From: UBA1275 sp002323515
GTDB taxonomy: Bacteria; Bacteroidota; Rhodothermia; Balneolales; Balneolaceae
NCBI GenBank assembly: GCA_964007875.1
Contig: CAXGAH010000003.1
Coordinates: 99,866 to 163,865 of the forward strand
Direction of reading: 5' to 3'
DNA: 64,000 nucleotides
Both the position numbers and the translations under genes were made by a program. Each line of letters starts with the position of its first letter. The stretch's first letter is position 1. A model generated the notes under the pieces. It was not told where the DNA came from, did no database searches, and was given only the letters and a program-made list of their open reading frames with translations. Below, in pieces: positions 17,159 through 26,711 of this stretch.

Positions 17159-18520
17159 TTACTCATATCGAATAACCTGTGCAGGATGCACATTAGCCGC
17201 GTTACGAGCCGGCATCCAACTCGCTAATACGCTAAGGCCAAGAGTCCCTACCATAATCAAGAGAACATCCAACCATTGAATATCAACTGGATAAGCGTCT
17301 ATAATAAAAGCTGAGGATAGCTTTAAAAGACCAAATGTGTCTTGTAAATAACAAAAACTTAGCCCTAATAAAGCCCCTAAAAAAGCCCCAATAATCCCAA
17401 TAATTAATCCTTGCTGTATGAATATCGCTTGTACTTGCTTGGCCGTCAATCCCAAAGAGCGTAATACGCCAATATCCCGCTTCTTTTGAAGTGCGATCAT
17501 ACTTAAAGATCCTAAAATATTAAGAGCCGCAACCAAAATGATAATCATGAGTACTACAAATGCCCCCCACTTTTCTAAATACATGATATCATACAAGGGT
17601 TTTTGTAAATCGTACCAAGTTTTAAGTACAACGGCAGAGCCAAAAAAATCATCCTTAGTGCTTGCTAAGCTTGTTTTAACCGCATCGGCTTGGAGTATAT
17701 TCTCCAGTAACAGATCCACTCCTGAGATTCTATTCCTTGTTACAAACAACCTGTGCGCCGCAGAAATATCCAATAAAATAGGTGGTGGAGACGAGACATA
17801 AGGAAGCTCATACACCCCCCTTACCGTAAAAATCATGGTCCGAGGAATACTTATTTGGGTTAACGTTTTTTGCATATGCCGCGCGCTTAACAAAACTACT
17901 TCATCTCTTACTTCTAGCTGTAATTCTGCCCGCAGATATTCAGGAATGAGTATTCCAGGACGCCCATCCAATACACCTAAATCTTTGACGCCTCTTTTTA
18001 AGGGTAGTTTTTGTAGAAAACCTTGCTGATCATCTGAAGCCATGACGCTCTGGTTCATTTCCATAGGGCTAGCTTTAACAGAGCTGTTTTGATCCGGGCT
18101 AATGGATATAGAGTTGTTCTGGTTCAAGCCGCTAGTTAGGTCCATCGGTATACCTTTAATTTGTATCACCTTATTTTCATATGGTTGCACTCCATTAATG
18201 GTGCGGGTACGCAACAATGCCATCCCCTCTACAAAAGGGGTATATTCCACAATCCTAGGGTCTTCCTGGAGTTGCTGTGCCAATGTGTCGTTCCATTCTA
18301 GCACTGGCCCACCGGTGCTCTCGACCCGTAAAGCTGGATCATACCCTAATAGAAAGCCCTGTATTACGGTAAAAAAACCATTAAAAATCGATAACACACT
18401 AATCAATAACGCCGCTCCAAGGGTAATACCCGTAACACTTATATAGGTGAGTACAGAAAGCAAAGAAACATGCTTTTTTGCAAACAAATACCGTTGTGCA
18501 ATCATTCTAGAAATATTCAT
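17159..18520 (-). CDS. LolC/LolE-type ABC transporter permease (FtsX family)
   Basis: 453 residues. Topology is that of a lipoprotein-releasing permease: one N-terminal membrane helix (about 22-46, GITLGAALLISVLSIFNGFF), a large periplasmic domain of about 260 residues, then three C-terminal helices (near 318-345, 362-392, 415-438) with LRSLGLTAKQVQAIFIQQG, the FtsX-domain coupling region. It probably works with a LolD-like ATPase, not in the window, to extract lipoproteins from the inner membrane. The periplasmic domain has a Ser/Asn/Gln-rich insert (NQNNSISISPDQNSS). It is divergent from glgB. Confidence 0.85.
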   Translation of the reverse strand: MNISRMIAQRYLFAKKHVSLLSVLTYISVTGITLGAALLISVLSIFNGFFTVIQGFLLGYDPALRVESTGGPVLEWNDTLAQQLQEDPRIVEYTPFVEGMALLRTRTINGVQPYENKVIQIKGIPMDLTSGLNQNNSISISPDQNSSVKASPMEMNQSVMASDDQQGFLQKLPLKRGVKDLGVLDGRPGILIPEYLRAELQLEVRDEVVLLSARHMQKTLTQISIPRTMIFTVRGVYELPYVSSPPPILLDISAAHRLFVTRNRISGVDLLLENILQADAVKTSLASTKDDFFGSAVVLKTWYDLQKPLYDIMYLEKWGAFVVLMIIILVAALNILGSLSMIALQKKRDIGVLRSLGLTAKQVQAIFIQQGLIIGIIGAFLGALLGLSFCYLQDTFGLLKLSSAFIIDAYPVDIQWLDVLLIMVGTLGLSVLASWMPARNAANVHPAQVIRYE

Positions 18521-18555
18521 ATACCAAAATGGTTAAATAACAGCTAAACTAAAAT

Positions 18556-18569
18556 AGAGAATGTTCTCT
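18556..18569. promoter_or_regulatory. Inverted repeat between divergent permease and glgB genes
   Basis: AGAGAA-TG-TTCTCT is a perfect 6-bp inverted repeat with a 2-base spacer, 36 bases upstream of the permease ATG and 115 bases before the glgB start. Its size fits a dimeric regulator's operator, but such repeats also occur by chance; no further copy was found. Confidence 0.2.
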
Positions 18570-18683
18570 TCAACCACATAATTGAAGCTTCTTAAGACAT
18601 TATTTAGCGCATAAATTCATATATTATAACCTCTTGAAATAGTTTTTACTTCCTTTTTAATTAACCAATACATAGGAAAATAT

Positions 18684-20867
18684 TTGTTACCGGAGGAAAT
18701 TGTTCATTCCATAGATGACGGTCAGCATGGAGATCCCTTTAGCGTTTTGGGTCCTCATATCACCGAGGTAGAAGGCAAAAAGAAGCTTACTGTTAGGGTT
18801 TTTAGGCCAGATGCAAAAGAAGTTGCGTTAATTATTTCACCGAAAACTCGCCATGCCATGACCTGTATATCCGAGGGTGGCTTATTTGAATACATATTTC
18901 CGAGAAGAAAAAAAATTCCCGAATACCGCTTATCCGTTACCCCATTTCAAGGCCAAGCCTATTCCATAGACGATCCTTATCGGTTTGAACCTGCCATTGA
19001 GGAACTTGATTTACATCTTTGGGGAGAGGGGAATCATGCTAAATCATATTCCTTTATGGGAGCGCACCCAAAAACAATCGATGGTGTTCAAGGAACCCAT
19101 TTTGTAGTAGCTGCACCTTCCGCAACACGGGTCAGTGTCATTGGCTCCTTTAACCAATGGGATGGAAGAGTCCATCGAATGAGAAAATATCATGATCAGG
19201 GACTTTGGGAGTTATTTATTCCACAGGTAAGCCCGGGTGATGCGTATAAGTTTGAACTTAAAAGCCCCCTACAAGATCCCCCCCTTAAAAAAGCCGATCC
19301 TTATGCTTTTTTTGCAGAATTAAGACCTCAAACAGCTTCCATTGTACATTCACTAGATCAATATGAATGGACCGATCAGGAGTGGTTGAAAAAACGCGAA
19401 ACCCGTAAGCAGCACCAAGCTCTTTCCGTATATGAATGTCATCTTGGTTCATGGAAGCGAAATGGAGAAGACTTTTTATCGTATCGCGAGCTGGCCGATC
19501 AACTTATCCCATACGTAAAAGAACTAGGCTTTACTCATATTGAACTCATGCCCATTGCGGAGCACCCCTATGATCCATCTTGGGGGTATCAACAAACGGG
19601 TTACTTTGCAGCAACCTCCCGCTTTGGTCGCCCCCAAGACCTAATGTTTTTTATCGATCAGTGCCATGCCTTTAGTATTGGGGTTATTGTGGATTGGGTC
19701 CCTGCTCACTTCGCCAAAGACGAACATGGATTATATCGTTTCGATGGAACTGGTCTTTTTGAACATGAAGATGCTCGGCAAGGCGAACATAAAGATTGGG
19801 GTACCGCTATTTTCAATTTTGGACGCACGGAAGTCCAAAATTTTCTAATCTCAAACGCTTTGTTTTGGCTAGATCATTACCATATTGATGGCTTAAGAGT
19901 AGATGCGGTAGCGTCTATGCTCTATTTAGATTATTCCCGAGAAGACGGAAAATGGATACCTAATAAATATGGGGGGCGAGAAAATATTGAGGCCATAGAG
20001 TTTCTGAAAAAATTCAACTACTTCGTGCATGATCAATATCCTGGGTGCCTCACCTTTGCTGAAGAATCTACTTCTTGGGGTAGGGTTACCGCACCCGTAC
20101 AACAAGATGGCCTTGGATTCGACTACAAATGGAACATGGGGTGGATGAATGATACTCTAAGCTACATAGAAAAAGACCCTATTTACCGTCGTTATCATCA
20201 GGGAGAACTTACTTTTTCCATGGTTTATGCGTTCAGTGAACAATTCATATTACCATTCTCTCATGACGAAGTGGTGCACATGAAAAAATCTATGCTGTCA
20301 AAAATGCCCGGTGATGATTGGCAAAAGTTTGCTAACCTACGCCTACTATACACCTATATGTATGCTCATCCAGGGGCTAAATTACTGTTTATGGGTTCAG
20401 AGTTTGGACAGTGGGGTGAATGGAATGATGCCCAATCACTCGACTGGCATTTATGTGCGTTTGAACCCCATCAGCAGCTACAAACCTTAGTTAAGGATTT
20501 AAATCATCTCCACCAAAATCAGGCCTCGCTATATGAGCTAGATACCGATTGGAGAGGCTTTGAGTGGATTGATTTTCATGATGCCGATAACAGCCTTATT
20601 TCCTTCGTTAGAAAAGCAAAAGATTCGGGCGATTTTGTAGTAGTTGTATTAAATTTCACGCCAAATGTACATCATAATTACCGCATTGGTGTCCCTGAAA
20701 TGGGTAATTATGAAGTGCTTTTCAATAGTGACTCGGAGTATTATGGAGGGAGTAATGTGGGAGCTAAAGAATGCTCTGCATTTGCAGAGTCATCGCATAA
20801 TTTCTCTGCGTCTATCTCTTTAGATATACCCCCACTGGCTGGTATCATGTTAAAATTAAAGAATTAA
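18684..20867 (+). CDS. glgB: 1,4-alpha-glucan branching enzyme
   Basis: 727 residues from a TTG start preceded by AGGAAAA; no in-frame ATG fits the family N-terminus (GDPFSVLGPH follows at once). The order is N-terminal CBM48-like domains, a GH13 barrel and a C-terminal beta domain. Catalytic positions are seen in GLRVDAVASMLYLDY (nucleophile Asp near 406), FAEESTSW (Glu) and LPFSHDEVVH (Asp). It makes alpha-1,6 branches in glycogen. Only three bases separate its stop from the malQ start, so the two form an operon. Confidence 0.95.
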   Translation: MLPEEIVHSIDDGQHGDPFSVLGPHITEVEGKKKLTVRVFRPDAKEVALIISPKTRHAMTCISEGGLFEYIFPRRKKIPEYRLSVTPFQGQAYSIDDPYRFEPAIEELDLHLWGEGNHAKSYSFMGAHPKTIDGVQGTHFVVAAPSATRVSVIGSFNQWDGRVHRMRKYHDQGLWELFIPQVSPGDAYKFELKSPLQDPPLKKADPYAFFAELRPQTASIVHSLDQYEWTDQEWLKKRETRKQHQALSVYECHLGSWKRNGEDFLSYRELADQLIPYVKELGFTHIELMPIAEHPYDPSWGYQQTGYFAATSRFGRPQDLMFFIDQCHAFSIGVIVDWVPAHFAKDEHGLYRFDGTGLFEHEDARQGEHKDWGTAIFNFGRTEVQNFLISNALFWLDHYHIDGLRVDAVASMLYLDYSREDGKWIPNKYGGRENIEAIEFLKKFNYFVHDQYPGCLTFAEESTSWGRVTAPVQQDGLGFDYKWNMGWMNDTLSYIEKDPIYRRYHQGELTFSMVYAFSEQFILPFSHDEVVHMKKSMLSKMPGDDWQKFANLRLLYTYMYAHPGAKLLFMGSEFGQWGEWNDAQSLDWHLCAFEPHQQLQTLVKDLNHLHQNQASLYELDTDWRGFEWIDFHDADNSLISFVRKAKDSGDFVVVVLNFTPNVHHNYRIGVPEMGNYEVLFNSDSEYYGGSNVGAKECSAFAESSHNFSASISLDIPPLAGIMLKLKN

Positions 20868-20870
20868 GTT

Positions 20871-22373
20871 ATGCGATTTCCACGATCCTGCGGCACTCTT
20901 GTGCACCCAACGTCCTTTCCTGGAAAATATGGTATTGGAGATTTTAGTCAAGAAGCTCGAATATTTCTAGACTTTTTAGAAGAAACTGAGCAGAGTATCT
21001 GGCAAGTGCTGCCTCTAACCCCAACCGGCTATGGAAACTCTCCATATGCCTCTTATTCTGCTTTTGCTGGTAATCCGTATTTGATCAGTCCCGATATTCT
21101 TCTTGAAAAGGATCTGTTAACTGCTTCTGAAACCCACTCGCTTATTATTCCATCCTCAACTACCGTAGCCTATGAGCATGCGTTTGAGAAGAAGGCCGCA
21201 GCATTGAAGTTGGCCTCGGCTCGTTTTTATGAGACCTTGGGCGGGGATGAAGAGAAGAAATTTGAGCGCTTCAAGCTAGAGCATAGTCATTGGTTGGATG
21301 ATTATGTGTTGTTTATGGCGGTAGGTAAAAGCAACCAAATGCGGCCATGGAATACTTGGGATGCTGATATTGCTACGCGTAAAAAGTCGGCCATTAGTAA
21401 GGCAAAAAAAACCTATGAGCAAGAAATTAAACTAGAGTATTGGCTGCAGTATGAGTTTTTAAATCAGTGGTTAGCGCTGAAAGAGTATGCCAATAGTAAA
21501 AGTATTCGTGTGATCGGTGACATTCCCATTTTTGTCGATCATAACAGTGCTGACGTGTGGGCGAATACAAAGTATTTTGCAGTGGATAAAAAGGGAAATA
21601 GAACCTTGGTGGCTGGGGTTCCACCGGACTATTTCAGTGAAACAGGGCAGCTGTGGGGGAACCCTCAGTATCAGTGGGGGGCCTTAGAAAAAGATGGGTA
21701 TTCGTGGTGGATTAAACGATTTAAGCATATGTTTTTAACCTGTGACGCCATTAGAGTAGATCATTTCCGAGGATTCGATGCCTACTGGGAGATACCCGCA
21801 TCCGAAAAAACAGCTGTTAATGGTCGTTGGGTTAAGGGTCCTGGAGAAAAATTATTTGACACCATCCTGCAAGAATGTGGTGAACTACCTATTCTAGCTG
21901 AGGATTTAGGGTTTGTTACTGAAGGGGTAGAAAAGTTGCGCGATAAATACGCATTCCCGGGCATGAAGATTATTCAGTTCGCTTTTGACGCAGATCCTAA
22001 CAATAGTTTTTTACCACATAATTACCCTCAGAATTGCGTGATCTACAGCGGCACGCATGACAACGATACCTCAAGAGGGTGGTATGAGCAAGCCCCTGAA
22101 CACGAACGTCATTTTGCCCGTACCTACACCCAATCAGATGGTACGCAGATTAATTGGGCTTTTATCCGGCTTGGAATGCTCTCTGTGGGAGATCAGGCCA
22201 TTTTTCCCATGCAAGATTTCATGGACCTATCTACCGAACACCGAATGAATTTTCCCGGCACCTCATCAGGTAATTGGCTTTGGAGATATACTACAGAAAT
22301 GCTACAAGAAATTGATCGAGACAAAATTCGTGGTCTAGTCCAGTTAGGTAACCGGTCTATCAAGAAGATATAA
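20871..22373 (+). CDS. malQ: 4-alpha-glucanotransferase
   Basis: 500 residues, the compact bacterial GH77 form. FPGKYGIGDF, the catalytic stretch RVDHFRGFDAYWEIP (Asp near 296), PILAEDLGF (Glu near 344) and SGTHDNDT (Asp near 397) are present. It disproportionates malto-oligosaccharides and so links glycogen breakdown by GlgP to the glucan pool. It directly follows glgB and precedes comA by 84 bases. The gene appears complete. Confidence 0.95.
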   Translation: MRFPRSCGTLVHPTSFPGKYGIGDFSQEARIFLDFLEETEQSIWQVLPLTPTGYGNSPYASYSAFAGNPYLISPDILLEKDLLTASETHSLIIPSSTTVAYEHAFEKKAAALKLASARFYETLGGDEEKKFERFKLEHSHWLDDYVLFMAVGKSNQMRPWNTWDADIATRKKSAISKAKKTYEQEIKLEYWLQYEFLNQWLALKEYANSKSIRVIGDIPIFVDHNSADVWANTKYFAVDKKGNRTLVAGVPPDYFSETGQLWGNPQYQWGALEKDGYSWWIKRFKHMFLTCDAIRVDHFRGFDAYWEIPASEKTAVNGRWVKGPGEKLFDTILQECGELPILAEDLGFVTEGVEKLRDKYAFPGMKIIQFAFDADPNNSFLPHNYPQNCVIYSGTHDNDTSRGWYEQAPEHERHFARTYTQSDGTQINWAFIRLGMLSVGDQAIFPMQDFMDLSTEHRMNFPGTSSGNWLWRYTTEMLQEIDRDKIRGLVQLGNRSIKKI

Positions 22374-22457
22374 TCGCCCAATAAATAAAAACAGGTGATT
22401 TTTCATTTAAAACAGCCTTTTTCGTATATTCTGAAATTGCAACAAAAAAAATACATC

Positions 22458-23276
22458 ATGTCGTTTTCATTGAAGAATCTACCTGAACGATCTGCAAAAC
22501 CCAGAGCCGAAGGTATCACACTAGTATTGGACAAAGGATATAGCGTACGTCAAGTAGAAGATCTGGTTGAAGTGTGCTCCGGCCATATTGACATTGTTAA
22601 ACTCGGATGGGGGACTTCTTATGTGACTCAGGGTTTAAAAGAGAAAATTAAGGTCTATCAAAATGCTGGAATACCCGTTTACTTTGGCGGTACTCTTTTT
22701 GAAGCGTACTTAATGCGCAACCAACTCTCCGATTACCAAAAATTAATGGAGCGCTATGATATCACCCATGTGGAGGTTTCAAACGGAACCATCTTATTAT
22801 CGGATGAAAAGAAACAGGCTATCATCAAGGAATTAAGTAACGATTACACCGTATATTCTGAAGTGGGTAGTAAAAATCCTAATGAGATCATTCCTCCCTA
22901 CAAATGGGTACGGACTATTCAGAAGGAATTAGAGGCCGGTTCAGAGAAAGTTATCTGCGAAGCTAGGGAAAGTGGTACGGTTGGAATGTTTCGTCCTAAT
23001 GGCGAAATCCGCTCTGGCTTACTAGAGGAAATTACCGATCAAATTTCTCCCAAACATTTGCTTTTTGAAGCGCCCAAAAAAGAGCAACAAGTATGGTTTA
23101 TCCGTAAATACGGCTCTAATGTGAACTTAGGAAATATCCAACCCGAAGAAGTGATTCCTCTAGAAACCTTACGTTTAGGTTTGCGCGGGGATACACTCTT
23201 AGACTTCTATTCGCTAGAAGAGGGTAACGAATTGGATCAAGTGATTGAAGCGAACGGAATGAACGATCAAGAATAA
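22458..23276 (+). CDS. comA: Phosphosulfolactate synthase ComA
   Basis: 272 residues from ATG 22458; a GTG at 22395 would add 21 residues unlike the family and is rejected. ComA adds sulfite to phosphoenolpyruvate to give (2R)-phospho-3-sulfolactate. The TIM-barrel motifs DIVKLGWGT, YFGGTLFEAY, VEVSNGTI, YSEVGSK and CEARESG are all visible. It sits between malQ and the glgA-like gene (nine bases to the next ATG), although the next enzyme, ComB, is encoded about 22 kb away at the left edge. The product is probably sulfolactate for cysteate or sulfonolipid synthesis; that last step is inference. Confidence 0.9.
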   Translation: MSFSLKNLPERSAKPRAEGITLVLDKGYSVRQVEDLVEVCSGHIDIVKLGWGTSYVTQGLKEKIKVYQNAGIPVYFGGTLFEAYLMRNQLSDYQKLMERYDITHVEVSNGTILLSDEKKQAIIKELSNDYTVYSEVGSKNPNEIIPPYKWVRTIQKELEAGSEKVICEARESGTVGMFRPNGEIRSGLLEEITDQISPKHLLFEAPKKEQQVWFIRKYGSNVNLGNIQPEEVIPLETLRLGLRGDTLLDFYSLEEGNELDQVIEANGMNDQE

Positions 23277-23285
23277 TTACCCACC

Positions 23286-24083
23286 ATGAAAATTTTATAC
23301 GCCGCCGCTGAAATCTCACCTTTTGCACGCATGACCGTTACTGCGGATTTATTGCGCTTTTTGCCCGCATCATTACAGGATAAAGGCTTTGAGATTCGCA
23401 TTTTACTCCCCAAATATGGGACAATTAATGACCGTAGAAATCGTCTACACGAAGTTATTCGATTGTCTGGAATAGAGGTGGAAGTAGGCGATATTGCGGA
23501 AAATATGAAAATTAAAGTAGCCAGTATTCCCAACGCAAAATTACAGGTCTATTTTTTAGATAATGACAAGTATTTTAAACGAAAAGGTCTCTTCAAAAAC
23601 CCAAAAGACGATACCTTTTATCCGGATAATGCGGAGCGATTAGCCTTCTACAATAAAGGGGTACTCGAAACAGTTATGAAACTAGGTTGGGAGCCTGATA
23701 TCATACACTGTCACGACTGGCCCGCAGGTCTTATTCCACTTCTGGTTAAAACTAAATACAGAGATGAACCTATTTTCAAAAATTCTAAGATCATCTACAA
23801 TTTACATCATCCAGAAAACGAAGGAACCGCAGATACAGCGAAAATCTTAGAGTTACTTGGCTTGCCTGACGATGTAGACATCGCCAAATTAACTGACGAA
23901 GGTAAAGTGGATCTATTGAAATTAGGACTCCTATACAGTGACCATGTAGTTACTGGAAATTTTTTAAAGGACGAATTTGATAGCGTATTTGATGAATTGA
24001 ATGTTTCTCCAGTGAAAATTCAAGGTGCGCCTGAGGATGTGTCAACTAAATTTTCGGATTACTATAAATCAATCTTGAAATAG
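23286..24083 (+). CDS. Short glycogen/starch synthase-like protein (GT5 N-terminal domain only)
   Basis: 265 residues. ILYAAAEISPFARM at the start, IRILLPKYGTIN and DIIHCHDWPAGLIPL are signatures of the GT5 catalytic domain of glycogen synthase, but the C-terminal glycosyltransferase domain with the E-x7-E motif is absent. Short single-domain homologues like this are, as I recall, widespread in Bacteroidota, so this is probably a family form rather than a truncation. The KxGG-type loop of GlgA is replaced by ARMTVTAD, so ADP-glucose use is doubtful. It is followed 25 bases later by the DUF4270 lipoprotein. Confidence 0.8.
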   Translation: MKILYAAAEISPFARMTVTADLLRFLPASLQDKGFEIRILLPKYGTINDRRNRLHEVIRLSGIEVEVGDIAENMKIKVASIPNAKLQVYFLDNDKYFKRKGLFKNPKDDTFYPDNAERLAFYNKGVLETVMKLGWEPDIIHCHDWPAGLIPLLVKTKYRDEPIFKNSKIIYNLHHPENEGTADTAKILELLGLPDDVDIAKLTDEGKVDLLKLGLLYSDHVVTGNFLKDEFDSVFDELNVSPVKIQGAPEDVSTKFSDYYKSILK

Positions 24084-24108
24084 GAATTATAAAGAAGACT
24101 GTCATCAT

Positions 24109-25317
24109 ATGTTTTTAACAAATAAAGCTGCCTCAAAAAGGTGGCTTACTTTTTCTGTACTTGCCCTTTTAAGTATTACCGCTTGTGAAGAAACCAATAC
24201 GGTTGGTGTAGATTTTATTCAGGAATCTACCATACAGGTTGATACGGTTTTTATAGATCAAATCAATCTAATTGAGATTGACCCTTACTTAGGTAAATTA
24301 TCGTACTCCGCACTAGGCTCATTTCAAGACCCTCTTTTTGGAGAAATCAGTAGCACTCTTTATTTCAAGCCTTCTATCAATGCCTCCGGCACCGACACCG
24401 TGCTTGATAATATGAGATTTGAAATGAGACTACACCTAATGGAAGATGAGATTTATGGGGATACTAGCTCAACCGCTGAATTTGATGTGTATCGAATTCA
24501 AAATAGTTGGCATGGTCCTAGTTTTCGTCAGTCTACCGGAGTTAACCTTGGAATTGAACGTATAGGTGGCTTTAGCGACGCCGATATAGACACAAATGGT
24601 AACGTTTATGTAACCCTTGGTGGTAGCTGGGATGCTTTTTATCGGGAAATATTTAATATTGAAGATGACAGTACCCGATTAACACGGTATGCTGAAGAGG
24701 ATTTTGGCTTAGCTATTGTTCCAAAAAATACAAGTAATCGAATCCGATTTGCCACCTTAATTACCAGCCGTCTATTGGTTATTGGACAAGAAGATACCAG
24801 CTCATACAGCATGCAAGACTGGGCCTATAACATAGAAAGAGAAGTCGTTGACCCTATTCCTAATCGCTTGCTACTTCATAACACCTTTGAACAAGTACTA
24901 AAACTAGATCTAAAAAGTCTTGGTGAGCAATTACCTAACACTAATTTTGTGCGTGCTGAATTGGTTTTAGAAGAAGATACCACACGCGCAAATACCAGTT
25001 TGTCAGAACATGAGCAGCGCATGAACGTTCCAGGCTTTAGAATGAGTGAGGGAGATTTTATTGATTTAGCCTACCAGTTTGGCTTTTCAGATAATAATAT
25101 TATCAATGGATATCCTGTAAAAGGGCGTTTTCGATTCGACATCACCCGGTTGTTAAACGATCAAATCTACAATAACAACCCGATAAAAGACTCCTATATA
25201 TATCCCTATATGAATGCAGGCTATATTAGCTCTAACATACTTTATAGCAATGATGCCCCACCCGATAAGCGACCGAGGTTAATTATTCACTCTATTCAAT
25301 CCATGGAGCTAAAATAA
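24109..25317 (+). CDS. DUF4270 family lipoprotein
   Basis: 402 residues. A lipoprotein signal peptide ends in ITAC with Cys26 as the acylated residue. The mature start, with TNTVGVDFI and GKLSYSALGSFQDPLFGEISSTLYF, is the hallmark of DUF4270, a Bacteroidota-group envelope protein of unknown function often next to a short glycogen synthase. It is rich in beta strands by pattern. Its TAA overlaps the next ATG (TAATG), so translation is coupled to the outer-membrane protein that follows. Confidence 0.75.
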   Translation: MFLTNKAASKRWLTFSVLALLSITACEETNTVGVDFIQESTIQVDTVFIDQINLIEIDPYLGKLSYSALGSFQDPLFGEISSTLYFKPSINASGTDTVLDNMRFEMRLHLMEDEIYGDTSSTAEFDVYRIQNSWHGPSFRQSTGVNLGIERIGGFSDADIDTNGNVYVTLGGSWDAFYREIFNIEDDSTRLTRYAEEDFGLAIVPKNTSNRIRFATLITSRLLVIGQEDTSSYSMQDWAYNIEREVVDPIPNRLLLHNTFEQVLKLDLKSLGEQLPNTNFVRAELVLEEDTTRANTSLSEHEQRMNVPGFRMSEGDFIDLAYQFGFSDNNIINGYPVKGRFRFDITRLLNDQIYNNNPIKDSYIYPYMNAGYISSNILYSNDAPPDKRPRLIIHSIQSMELK

Positions 25318-26660
25318 TGCTTGATATGCTAATAAATTCAGACACATTACCCAGGGCGGCCTCAAACAAGACCGCAATGCTAGCGATATTGATATTTTTG
25401 CTCAGCTCTCCTCTTCTAGTGGCACAAATTCAATCTTCTAATTTGTATTCCAGTGGATCTATATACTCTGCATATGGGATCGGTTATCCTGTTGAAATGG
25501 AAACCGGATCGGCCAAATCGCATGGAATCTTTGGCGTAACTAGCGTTAACCAGGAAGTGTCCGGTCTTACGAACCCTGCTTTTTGGTCACAAACCTATTA
25601 TACTCAGGGAGCCTCTGGCATTGACTTACACAGTATCCAATTAAAAAATACCAGCAGTTCGGGTGAAACTGCTCTTTTTGAAAAGGGGTATTTACAATTA
25701 TTATTTCCACTTAAATCTAGTGAATTAGGTGTCTCCGTTGGATTATATCCCGTCACCCGCTCTAACCTAAAAATAATTAACGAGGAGCAGTTTCTGTCTT
25801 ATGGTGATACGGTTGGATACAATTCAGAACTGCAACAAATGGGTGGATTAAATAAATTCGAAATAGGTGTTGGTTGGAAAGTAAACAACCAAATATCTAT
25901 TGGTTATGCCCCATCGGTAGCTTTTTTCAGCATGGAAACATCGGAGGCTTTTTCCTTTAGTTCTTCGCTGTATTCACAACAAAAACAAAAACTCACCATT
26001 AGTGGAGCGGCATTTTCTCAACGTTTGGGTGTTGCTGGGAGTTTTCGAAATGTATTCAAGACACAGGATAAGATTTCAGTTGGGGCAACGATAAATGTCC
26101 CTTTCAGCATGACATTGAGACAAGATTTTACTACCGAAAAAGAAATTGAATCCGGCAGTAAAACTGTAGACTTATCCAATATATTGACCAGTAAAAAAGG
26201 AGAAATGAGCCTCCCTTTAGAGTACGCTGCTGGTATTGGCTATGCTCCTCATACTAGTTTTAATGTTAGTATAGAAGGGCAATATCAACAGTGGTCAGAC
26301 TATTCGAATGATTTAGTCGATAATGACGGCGCTATAATGGCGGATCGTATGCGTATAGGCCTAGGAGCACAGTTTCATCCTTATAAAAAAGCACAAAATG
26401 GATTTTTTTCGAGTTTTAAATATTCTGCCGGATTATCTTACGATAGCGGTCACTTAACGATTCAAGAAGAAGAAATTAGAACGTTATGGCTGCACACTGG
26501 GTTAGGAATACTATCGCAGAGTCCTTCTTCTATAGATGTGAGTGTGCGATATGGATTCAGGGGAACCACAGAAAGCAACCTAATTGAAGAAAATATTTGG
26601 ACTATTGGACTTTCAGTGAATCTTGCTGAAATCATGTTCTTACGGCCTAAATTACAATAA
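25317..26660 (+). CDS. Outer-membrane beta-barrel protein, function unknown
   Basis: 447 residues. An extended N-terminus and hydrophobic segment (LAILIFLLSSPLLVAQ) form a probable signal peptide ending near residue 37. The rest shows alternating-residue amphipathic strands typical of a barrel, for example QISIGYAPSVAFFSM, SVSVGLYP-like strands and FNVSIEGQYQQWSDY, and resembles FadL/PorP-like porins in style. The start overlaps the DUF4270 stop, so both products probably act together at the outer membrane. No catalytic motif is visible. Confidence 0.65.
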   Translation: MLDMLINSDTLPRAASNKTAMLAILIFLLSSPLLVAQIQSSNLYSSGSIYSAYGIGYPVEMETGSAKSHGIFGVTSVNQEVSGLTNPAFWSQTYYTQGASGIDLHSIQLKNTSSSGETALFEKGYLQLLFPLKSSELGVSVGLYPVTRSNLKIINEEQFLSYGDTVGYNSELQQMGGLNKFEIGVGWKVNNQISIGYAPSVAFFSMETSEAFSFSSSLYSQQKQKLTISGAAFSQRLGVAGSFRNVFKTQDKISVGATINVPFSMTLRQDFTTEKEIESGSKTVDLSNILTSKKGEMSLPLEYAAGIGYAPHTSFNVSIEGQYQQWSDYSNDLVDNDGAIMADRMRIGLGAQFHPYKKAQNGFFSSFKYSAGLSYDSGHLTIQEEEIRTLWLHTGLGILSQSPSSIDVSVRYGFRGTTESNLIEENIWTIGLSVNLAEIMFLRPKLQ

Positions 26661-26711
26661 AACGAAGCTGTTCATCACTGAACTTACTGACTTAACTAAC
26701 GAAATCGTATC

